A DNA stretch of 10,840 bases. It comes from JBBQTU01 sp038213005 (GTDB lineage: Bacteria > Planctomycetota > Phycisphaerae > Tepidisphaerales > Tepidisphaeraceae). The stretch covers positions 1-10,840 of the forward strand of contig JBBQTU010000149.1 in NCBI GenBank assembly GCA_038213005.1. The letters are read 5' to 3'. Position 1 is the first letter of the stretch. Each line of letters opens with the position of its first letter. The notes beneath the pieces are model-generated. The model made no database searches and was not told the origin of the DNA. It saw only the letters and a program-made list of their open reading frames with translations. Positions 1 through 5,455 of the stretch are shown piece by piece. A program made the position numbers and the translations under genes.

Positions 1-1
1 C

Positions 2-910
2 GAGACCCACGCCCTGCACGTCAAGAAGGTGCTGGATTACGTGGACGTGCTGGGCATCTCCTCCAAACGATACAAGGTCGTGCTCGACTCCATCAACGGC
101 GCCGGCTGCGTTTCAGGACACACAGTGCTGTCGCGGCTCGGTTGCCAGATCATCCATCTCAACGACAAGCCCGACGGCCAGTTCGCCCACGAGCCCGAGC
201 CGACCATGGCGAATCTCACTTCCCTGGCTGCCGAGGTCAAGCGGCAGAAGGCCGACATCGGCTTTGCCCAGGACCCAGATGCCGACCGCCTGGCGATCGT
301 CGACGAAAACGGCGTCTACATCGGCGAGGAATATTCGCAGGCCCTGGCCGCCAAGTACATCCTGAGCAAGAAGCCCGGCGTCGTGGTAACCAACCTCTCC
401 TCCAGCCGCATGGTGGATGATCTGGCCGAGGCCGCCGGCGGACGCGTGGTACGCACGGCCGTCGGCGAGGCCAATGTCGTCGACGCCATCTTCAAGCATG
501 ACGCCGTGATCGGCGGCGAAGGCAACGGCGGCGTGATCGACCAGCGCATCGTCCCCGGGCGAGACTCGCTCGTCGGCATGGCCTATGTCCTGCAGCTCAT
601 GGCCGCCACCGGCAAGAAGCTCAGCGAACTGGTCGCCGAGATCCCGCGGTATGAGATCGTCAAGACGAAATTCGAATGCCGCCGCGAGGATGCCAACCGC
701 GCGGTCGAGGCGCTCAAGAAGCAGTTCGCCAGCGAAAAGGTGGACACCCAGGATGGCATCCGCATCGACTGGGCCAAATCCTGGGTCCACGCCCGCCCCA
801 GCAACACCGAGCCGATCATGCGCATCATCGCCGAAGCCCCGACCCGTGAAGAAGCCGAGCAACGCGTGGCGATGCTGCAAACCGTGGTGAACCAAACGCT
901 GGGGCGGTAA
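2..910 (+). CDS. glmM: Phosphoglucosamine mutase / phosphohexomutase, 5' end missing
   Basis: This is an alpha-D-phosphohexomutase that would interconvert sugar-6-phosphate and sugar-1-phosphate in the cytoplasm. The best guess is glucosamine-6-P to glucosamine-1-P, on the way to UDP-GlcNAc. The frame is open from base 2, so the start and the catalytic phosphoserine loop lie upstream of the window. About 302 residues are present, where the family usually has about 450. Visible motifs in order are the metal-binding loop DPDADRL (272-292), the sugar-binding loop GGEGNGG (512-532) and the C-terminal phosphate-binding loop RPSNTEP (794-814). The GEGNGG loop differs from GEQSGH of classical bacterial GlmM and GEMSGH of PMM/PGM. 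It resembles the archaeal-type GlmM family, also found in Bacteroidetes and planctomycetes. Phosphomannomutase or phosphoglucomutase activity cannot be excluded. The family call is firm; the substrate is less so. Confidence 0.88.
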   Translation, partial: ETHALHVKKVLDYVDVLGISSKRYKVVLDSINGAGCVSGHTVLSRLGCQIIHLNDKPDGQFAHEPEPTMANLTSLAAEVKRQKADIGFAQDPDADRLAIVDENGVYIGEEYSQALAAKYILSKKPGVVVTNLSSSRMVDDLAEAAGGRVVRTAVGEANVVDAIFKHDAVIGGEGNGGVIDQRIVPGRDSLVGMAYVLQLMAATGKKLSELVAEIPRYEIVKTKFECRREDANRAVEALKKQFASEKVDTQDGIRIDWAKSWVHARPSNTEPIMRIIAEAPTREEAEQRVAMLQTVVNQTLGR

Positions 911-960
911 GCTGCCCCGCGGCCAGATAGCAGATTCTGTCTTGCACTACAGGAGCTCGT

Positions 961-1092
961 ATGATCGAAATACTCAAGACTCCCGGCGAAACCAAATGGT
1001 TCACCCGCGACCGCTTTGGCCTGTCCCGCGACTCTGGATCAAGCGTTAAGCGTCAGACCTCCACATGTCGCGATCAGCATGTGGAGGTCTGA
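961..1092 (+). pseudogene. Truncated 5' remnant of a GH29 alpha-L-fucosidase-like gene
   Basis: A 43-codon frame starts at ATG 961 behind a good Shine-Dalgarno site (AGGAG, 951-955, 5-nt spacing). Its first residues, MIEILKTPGETKWFTRDRFG, resemble the start of GH29 alpha-L-fucosidases, where the text normally continues with FIHWG. Here homology stops at about base 1021. The frame then reads unrelated residues and ends at a TGA inside the 3' arm of a perfect inverted repeat (1053-1092). No continuation of a fucosidase is visible in any frame downstream; the next real gene is on the opposite strand. I infer a gene cut by deletion or insertion, leaving start site and ribosome-binding site intact. 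It could still be translated into a short peptide, or be an unrelated small gene. The family match is from memory of the conserved N-terminal motif. Confidence 0.5.
1053..1092. terminator. Perfect 15-bp inverted repeat between converging genes
   Basis: The arms TCAGACCTCCACATG (1053-1067) and CATGTGGAGGTCTGA (1078-1092) are exact reverse complements around a 10-nt loop. The hairpin lies between the + strand mutase/fucosidase remnant and the 3' end of the - strand membrane protein gene (stop at 1127). A two-way transcription terminator is therefore the simplest reading. There is no T-run on either side, so it is not a textbook intrinsic terminator. It may instead be a dispersed palindromic repeat. 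Confidence 0.5.
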
Positions 1093-1126
1093 GCCTTCTT
1101 GGGGTCTCATCCATCCCATCGCCGCG

Positions 1127-1993
1127 TTAGGGAGCTGCGCCATACGGATCCGCCTCGGCCGCTTTCTTCGCCGCCAGCGCCGCCGGCGCTGTAATCGCCG
1201 CTACCGCGATCGCCACCGCCAGCACACCAGCAACCCCGCGCACCCACCCCCGCTTCGTCGGGACCGCCAACCCCACCACCATCAGCAGCGGCGATGCCAG
1301 CAGCACCGCCACGCCGATCCGTGTCACGCCGGGGTCGGGGTAGAATCGTCCCCCCGCCAACAGCCCGCACAGGATCGAAACGGCAAGGATTGCCACCGCC
1401 GGCGCTGCCCGCAGCCGCGGGGCAAAGAGCACGAGTCCCCCAACCGCTGCTGCGGTGCCAATCCCGTAGACACCAACTGTTCTCAGGTTCGATGACAGCA
1501 CCGTCACCCCCGCGCCGCCCAGCACCACGCACAGGCTCAGCACACTCCACCCATGCCCGATCTTCCCAGCCACCAGCGTATGGACCCCCACCACGACCGC
1601 ACCAATCACCCCGGCCGCCGCTCCCACCTCCACCGCCTCGGCCGCGCTGAGCGTCCCCGGAACCAGCGGCCGGGCAACCGCCCACGCCAACACGCCCGCC
1701 CACGCACCGAGTATCGCCAGCCATCGCCAGCCAAGCCGCCCGGCCAGCATCGCCAGAGCGATTGCCGGCAACGCGGCCCAGAACAGCCAGTCGGTCCCAT
1801 CACCCGGCGGCAGCCGCGGCAAGCCAAACCCGCCAGTAGTCCCCAGCGAACTGGCATATCCCAACAGGAAACCAATCCCCCCGCCCAGCGGCAACAGCCA
1901 CGCCCGCTTGCTCCACCACGCGATCAGTCCAATCACCAGCGCCACCGCCAGCGGCAGCATGATGCCAAAGATCATCTCGCGATTGGTGAGCAT
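1127..1993 (-). CDS. Integral membrane protein of unknown function, about 10 TM segments
   Basis: I do not recognise this 288-residue protein. Hydrophobic stretches at roughly residues 8-28, 32-50, 68-86, 90-108, 122-142, 147-166, 172-191, 197-214, 225-245 and 250-272 suggest about ten membrane helices. Only short loops separate them, one of them a Gly/Pro-rich loop near 51-67. The C-terminus is short and polar (KKAAEADPYGAAP). There is no signal peptidase site, cofactor motif or catalytic signature that I can see. The start ATG lies 9 nt after the stop of the YceI gene on the same strand, so the two are very likely co-transcribed and perhaps translationally coupled; only a weak purine-rich site precedes it. 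YceI genes are often next to cytochrome b561, but this protein lacks that family's four-helix, multi-histidine pattern. It is convergent with the fucosidase remnant. Confidence 0.75.
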   Translation of the reverse strand: MLTNREMIFGIMLPLAVALVIGLIAWWSKRAWLLPLGGGIGFLLGYASSLGTTGGFGLPRLPPGDGTDWLFWAALPAIALAMLAGRLGWRWLAILGAWAGVLAWAVARPLVPGTLSAAEAVEVGAAAGVIGAVVVGVHTLVAGKIGHGWSVLSLCVVLGGAGVTVLSSNLRTVGVYGIGTAAAVGGLVLFAPRLRAAPAVAILAVSILCGLLAGGRFYPDPGVTRIGVAVLLASPLLMVVGLAVPTKRGWVRGVAGVLAVAIAVAAITAPAALAAKKAAEADPYGAAP

Positions 1994-2002
1994 GATCGCG
2001 GC

Positions 2003-2566
2003 CTACCTGGTTCCTTCCGCCGACACCATCAGCTTGACCGCATCGCTGGTGCCCAGGCTCGCGCCCTTCATCTGGAAGTCGCTCTGCTTGATCTCGAAGA
2101 CGGTCTCGATGCCGAAGCGCTGCGTGCCCTGGGGGAACTCGCCCTTGCCGATCAGTTCCACCGGGATCGTGATCGACTTGGTCACGCCATGCAGCGTGAA
2201 GTCCCCGGTGACTTCCAGGTGCTTCTCGTCCACCTTCTTCACCGACGTGCTCTTGAAGGTGATGGTCGGGTACTGCTTGGCGTTGAGGAAGTCGGGGCCC
2301 TTGAGGTGGTTGTCGCGTTTCTCAACGTGCGAGTCGACGCTGGCCGCCTGCACCTGGATGTCGAAGCTGCTCTGCGTGGGGTCGGCATCGTCAATGGTGA
2401 ACTGCCCGACGGACTCCTTGAACTGACCATAAACGATGCCGATGTTCGCATGCCCAACCCGGAAGATGGTGCAGGAGTGGACCGGGTCGACCTTATACGT
2501 GTCGGCCGCAAAAACCGCGGCCGGTACCAGCAAAGCCGACAACGCGAGTGATGCAAGACGCTTCAT
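2003..2566 (-). CDS. yceI: YceI family secreted lipid-binding protein
   Basis: This is a 187-residue exported protein of the YceI family: lipocalin-like beta-barrels that bind polyisoprenoid or other amphiphilic lipids in the periplasm. A signal peptide is clear, MKRLASLALSALLVPAAVFA, with cleavage expected after residue 20 before ADTYKVD. The mature part shows the family's conserved blocks: DPVHS near the N-terminus, HLKGPDFLNAKQYPTITF in the middle, VTGDFTLHGVTKSITIPVE, and RFGIETVFEIKQSDF near the end. The frame is open 22 codons further upstream. The ATG at 2566 is chosen because the signal peptide begins there and a good Shine-Dalgarno site (GAAGGAGA, complement of 2573-2580) precedes it. 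It is the first gene of a - strand pair with the membrane protein at 1127-1993. A possible tie to polyprenyl-phosphate chemistry at 4352 is only a thought; no direct evidence links them. Confidence 0.93.
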   Translation of the reverse strand: MKRLASLALSALLVPAAVFAADTYKVDPVHSCTIFRVGHANIGIVYGQFKESVGQFTIDDADPTQSSFDIQVQAASVDSHVEKRDNHLKGPDFLNAKQYPTITFKSTSVKKVDEKHLEVTGDFTLHGVTKSITIPVELIGKGEFPQGTQRFGIETVFEIKQSDFQMKGASLGTSDAVKLMVSAEGTR

Positions 2567-2604
2567 GGCAAATCTCCTTCGATAGTTGATGGCAAGGCTA
2601 CGAG

Positions 2605-2870
2605 CGTCCCGCCCGCAAGGCGGTTCCAGCAACCTCGCACGCTTTGGATAACACTAGGAGTGGCCCAGGACGCTCGGCAACCCGACAGACCCAAGCAAGG
2701 TGGGGCCGGTCGCCTCGACCGGCCCTCCTCGTCCCGCCCGCAACGCGGTTCCAGCAACGCCGCACGCTTGGGATAAGTGTAGGACTGGCCCAGGACGCTC
2801 GGCCACCCGACAGACCCGCCCAAGGTGGGGCCGGTCGCCTCGACCGACCCTCCTCGCCCCGCCCGGCAGC
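2605..2870. repeat. Tandem 125-bp repeat, two copies plus a fragment
   Basis: Copy 1 is 2605-2729, copy 2 is 2730-2854, and a third begins at 2855 but is lost after about 16 bases. By hand alignment the two full copies differ at about 13 of 125 positions with no indel. Each ends with an inverted repeat: in copy 1, 10-bp arms 2703-2712 and 2716-2725 around a CCT loop are perfect. In copy 2 (2828-2850) one pair is a mismatch on the + strand but a G-U wobble on the - strand. The array begins 39 bases upstream of the YceI start codon, so it lies in that gene's leader or promoter region. Open frames through it on both strands are low-complexity and not convincing genes. Confidence 0.85.
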
Positions 2871-3239
2871 AACCCCAAATGCCACATGCCATCGCGGGCC
2901 GATTGGCCTGCATCGTGTATCGACGCGGTGCGCGGCGCGAGGCGACCTTCTGGCTGTACTGACTGGTTCTGTTTTGACAGTAGACCTGTGCGCACTATTG
3001 GACGTCAACGTGCCCGGTCGTCCGTGGCGCACGTCTGTGACGTGCGATTCCCGCCCCAAGCCGCCGCCTCCACAAACCCAACCGCGAACGGCGCCGACGT
3101 CATTCCCCCGGCAAACCATCACCCACGCCGAGTTGCCTGCATCCATCCGATATCGCCCCTCCCCCCCCGGGCCGCCTACGATTCTTTGCGTAGCCTCAAT
3201 GGGGCAAATGGTTCCAGCGGGGGACAGAAAGAGGTGGTG
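2855..3239. other. Non-coding stretch with a short palindrome, before the DUF4926-like gene
   Basis: I see no gene here. The stretch starts with the broken third copy of the 125-bp repeat (to about 2870). At 3028-3046 there is a perfect 8-bp stem, CGCACGTC / GACGTGCG, with a TGT loop. It is preceded by GTGG and looks like a dispersed palindromic repeat rather than a terminator, since no T-run follows. A C-rich run lies at about 3158-3167. A possible promoter is listed separately. Confidence 0.6.
2975..3002 (+). promoter_or_regulatory. Possible sigma-70-type promoter
   Basis: A perfect -35 hexamer TTGACA (2975-2980) is followed after 16 bases by TATTGG (2997-3002), a weak -10 match. It points toward the small gene at 3240 but would give a leader of more than 200 bases containing the 3028-3046 palindrome. 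The -35 box stands out in a GC-rich region. The -10 box is poor, so this is tentative. Confidence 0.25.
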
Positions 3240-3461
3240 ATGAGCTTGCAGGTCAATGACAGGGTGCGAGTCACGACGGATCCGCCGATGGAATGGGTAC
3301 GGGCCGGTCTGATCGGCCGGATCGTCGATATCGTTCCCGGTCCGCGCGAAGAGTACGAGGTCCAGTTCCGTGACGAAGCGGGCACGCTGATCGCCGAAGT
3401 CGCCCTGACCCTGGACCAACTCGAACTGCTCACCCCGCCGCCACAGTGGGCCAAGGGTTGA
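3240..3461 (+). CDS. Small DUF4926-like protein
   Basis: This is a 73-residue protein of unknown role. The pattern is a short N-terminal strand (VNDRVRVTTD), a glycine turn with GLIGRIVDIV at about residues 23-32, EEYEVQFRDEAGT at 38-49, and a closing TLDQLELL at 57-64. It resembles the small SH3-like DUF4926 family, often found as stand-alone genes near toxin-antitoxin or regulatory loci. The start ATG 3240 is chosen because GAGGTG (3231-3236) precedes it and the domain begins there. The frame is open far upstream, to about 2700, but that part only translates repeat DNA. A GTG at 3237 is an alternative start. No partner gene is adjacent: the flanks are repeat-rich non-coding DNA on both sides. 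The family call is from pattern memory and is moderate; the gene itself is likely real. Confidence 0.6.
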   Translation: MSLQVNDRVRVTTDPPMEWVRAGLIGRIVDIVPGPREEYEVQFRDEAGTLIAEVALTLDQLELLTPPPQWAKG

Positions 3462-3601
3462 GTCTCAGCGATCCAAGAGGCAATCCAGCCGAGAAGGATG
3501 CGGCTTGACGCTGATAGGAAAAGCATTCCTCCGCACATGACGGCCGGCCCTTATCTTTCATCGTTGAGCCTGTCGCCGCCCCGCCACTCACGCCCGCACA
3601 T

Positions 3602-3807
3602 GGGCCGTGCTCGCTTTCCCGGGCACGCGATTTCTTAGCCCCGACAGTGCGCCATTATTAAGCCCAGGGTAAGCGTACTCGCGCAGCCCTTTAGAACCAT
3701 TCACCCTGAATGAGCCCTGAAAAGGCGACACCTCTTTCAGCGCCGTAGTCGCTCCAACCACCCGCTGACGCGCAACGTTCATCTGCCCGGAAAAACGGGC
3801 GCGCCCG
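3602..3807. repeat. Small inverted-repeat element, copy A (degenerate)
   Basis: This ~206-bp unit is related to the copies at 10510 and 10723. The core begins with CACGCGATTTCTTAG at 3624. It shares GCCCAGGGTAAGCGTACTCG, the block CATTCACCCTGAATGAGCCC, and the block CGCTCCAACCACCCGCTGAC with them. The right terminus (3785-3807) is a GCCCGGAAAAAC arm, and the left terminus (3602-3623) is a worn version of its complement. Hairpins that are perfect in the right-hand copies are broken here (for example GCCCC/GGGGC and CCCAGGG/CCCTGGG). This suggests an older copy. The 140 bases between the 3461 stop codon and this element hold nothing I can identify. Confidence 0.75.
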
Positions 3808-3824
3808 TCAGGCTCGCGATCAAC

Positions 3825-3987
3825 GGGCTGCCCGTTTTTCTGGGCAACCGCGCAAACCCAGCCCCATTGAGCCGCAGCGCACTCGTGGCATATGCATCCT
3901 CGCTTGTAGCAACAGCCGTCTCGCTACTGCTCAATGGGCGGCCAATCGCCACATCACGCGGCCTGCGCAACAAAAACAGGCACGCCC
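3825..3987. repeat. Related inverted-repeat element A', same ends but different core
   Basis: The left end (from 3825) reads GGGCTGCCCGTTTTTCTGGG, and the right end carries AAAAACAGGCACGCCC (3972-3987), identical to the right arm of the copy at 10510. The interior is not the core found in copies A, B and C. It has its own 10-bp perfect inverted repeat CCCATTGAGC (3863-3872) / GCTCAATGGG (3929-3938), with a nested GTAGC (3906-3910) / GCTAC (3923-3927). A 71-codon frame from a TTG at 3867 and a longer frame on the - strand both run through it; I do not regard either as a gene. Confidence 0.55.
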
Positions 3988-4351
3988 CCGGAGCACGGCT
4001 GTTTCTACACATTTCTGCAGGCACCGTAGCACGTGCAGCCCTCGGCCGTAGCAATTCCCGCCGGCGCAGCCACTACCTCTGACTCTGGGGAAAGGCAAAG
4101 GGGCCTGAAAAGTGAATATCGGACCGGTTCGGTGCGTCGCCCGCGACGGCGAGACAGAATGAGACAGAATGAGACACTTTGCGCGCCGCCTCCCCTTCAT
4201 CGCGCAGTTTACCCGCCGCTGCCCGCCCCCCGTGGCGAGGCGGGTCGCTTCGTCGCTTCGTCACACGTTCCACATTTGGCTTTCCTACGTCCTACGTTCT
4301 ACGCTCTGCCTTTTGCTCCTCCCTCCCCTCCGCGTTATCCTCGCAGCCCAC
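3988..4351. other. Non-coding leader of the glycan operon
   Basis: There is no convincing gene here. The decamer GAGACAGAAT is repeated in tandem at 4151-4160 and 4161-4170, followed by GAGACA (to 4176). A short inverted repeat CGTCGC (4135-4140) / GCGACG (4143-4148) lies just before it. Further on are simple duplications such as GCTTCGTCGCTTCGT (about 4247-4262) and CCTACGTCCTACGTTCTACG (about 4286-4305). The frame of the following gene is open from an ATG at 4169 inside the decamer repeat. I could not find a clear -35/-10 pair, although the operon promoter should be here or further upstream. Confidence 0.5.
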
Positions 4352-5434
4352 ATGGTCCCGAAAATCCTTCTGGTCGGTGCCGGCAGCTTCGTCATCGCCT
4401 GGGCGATGACACTGCTCATCAAGCGCATCGCCCCACGCATTGGTTTCGTCGATAAGCCCGGCCATCGCAAGATCCACTCCAACCCTAAACCCCTCGGCGG
4501 CGGAATCGCCATCTTCCTCGCCATCGCCCTGCCCCTGCTCGGCGTCCTGGCCGCCCCGCATCTGGGCATCGTCCCGGCCGGCATGGAAGCCTACGCCGGC
4601 GGCATCATCCAGCAGACCCCCCTTGCCCTGGCGCTGCTCGCCTCCATGCTGGGCCTTCACATCGTCGGCCTGATCGATGATCGCAAGGCACTCGGTCCCT
4701 ATTCGAAACTCGTCGTCCAACTCGCCGCCGCCTCGGTCCTGGTGATCTTCTTCAACCTCCGTGCCGTCACCTACCTCGGCCCCGTCCCCTCGTGCATCGT
4801 CACGATCCTGTGGATCACCGGCATCACCAACGCCTTCAACTTCCTGGACAACATGGACGGTCTCTCGGCCGGAGTCGCCGCCGTCTGCGCAGCGGCGTTT
4901 CTGGTCACGACCATTCTCATCGGCCAGTGGTTTGTCGCCGGCCTGCTCGCCATGCTCCTGGGCGCGCTGCTGGGGTTCCTCTGCTTCAACTTCTCGCCCG
5001 CCAGCATCTTCATGGGCGACAGTGGCAGCCTGGTCGTAGGCTTCACGCTGGGCGTGCTGACCATCCTCACGACCTATCTCGACACCGGCAAACGCAGCGG
5101 CGGTTGGTACGCCCTGCTGACGCCCCTGATCATCCTCGCCGTCCCGCTATATGATCTGGTGGTGGTCAGCGTCATCCGCATCTCGCGAGGTAAGAGCCCG
5201 TTCGTCGGAGACACCAACCATTTCAGCCATCGTCTCGTGGCACGCGGCATGTCCCGCCGGACCGCCGTCCTGTGCATATACATGGTGACAGCCGCAACCG
5301 CAGTGGCGGCCATCATCCTGCCGCGGCTGGATGCCCTGGGCGCTGTGCTGGTCTACGTTCAGACGCTCCTGATCCTCGGCGTCGTTATGCTCCTGGAACT
5401 CCATCCGCTCCCCCCGGCCGAGAACGGAAACTAG
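4352..5434 (+). CDS. Polyprenyl-phosphate sugar-1-phosphate transferase (WecA/TagO/MraY family)
   Basis: This 360-residue multi-pass inner-membrane enzyme transfers a sugar-1-phosphate, probably GlcNAc-1-P from UDP-GlcNAc, onto undecaprenyl phosphate. That is the first membrane step of O-antigen or other envelope glycan synthesis. Family signatures are in order: DDRKAL with the paired Asp at 109-110, NAFNFLDNMDG at 160-170, GDSGS at 222-226, and the cytoplasmic histidine motif TNHFSHRL at 288-295. About ten to eleven hydrophobic helices surround them. It is unlike MraY in its NxxNFxDNxDGL spacing and His motif, which fit WecA/TagO. The ATG at 4352 is chosen because the first helix and family length start there. 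The frame is open to 4169, but that extension is Arg/Pro-rich and comes from repeat DNA. No Shine-Dalgarno site precedes 4352. It is the first gene of the four-gene unit. The exact sugar cannot be told from sequence. Confidence 0.92.
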   Translation: MVPKILLVGAGSFVIAWAMTLLIKRIAPRIGFVDKPGHRKIHSNPKPLGGGIAIFLAIALPLLGVLAAPHLGIVPAGMEAYAGGIIQQTPLALALLASMLGLHIVGLIDDRKALGPYSKLVVQLAAASVLVIFFNLRAVTYLGPVPSCIVTILWITGITNAFNFLDNMDGLSAGVAAVCAAAFLVTTILIGQWFVAGLLAMLLGALLGFLCFNFSPASIFMGDSGSLVVGFTLGVLTILTTYLDTGKRSGGWYALLTPLIILAVPLYDLVVVSVIRISRGKSPFVGDTNHFSHRLVARGMSRRTAVLCIYMVTAATAVAAIILPRLDALGAVLVYVQTLLILGVVMLLELHPLPPAENGN

Positions 5435-5455
5435 AATCCGCAGCAGGAGGCCCCA

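Noticed and set aside
1016..2551. Two long + strand open frames (1016-1495 and 1553-2551)
   Set aside because: They are rich in Arg, Pro, His and Gln and lie opposite the membrane protein and YceI genes, whose - strand products have clear hydrophobic helices or family motifs. They are antisense shadows of GC-rich coding DNA.
2700..3239. Upstream extension of the DUF4926-like frame
   Set aside because: The extra ~180 codons translate repeat and low-complexity DNA. The domain and ribosome-binding site support the start at 3240.
2598..3419. Long - strand open frame across the 125-bp repeats
   Set aside because: Its translation repeats itself with the DNA repeat and has no family features. Its upstream end runs antisense to the DUF4926-like gene.
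3588..3782. Small - strand frame with peptide REYAYPGL, matched by a similar one at 10645-10827
   Set aside because: The shared peptide comes from the shared repeat. Copy B has a 2-bp deletion that breaks the frame, and there is no ribosome-binding site pattern, so a conserved peptide is unlikely.
4169..4351. N-terminal extension of the WecA-like protein from ATG 4169
   Set aside because: It adds 61 mostly Arg/Pro-rich residues translated from simple repeats, beyond the normal family start at the first membrane helix.
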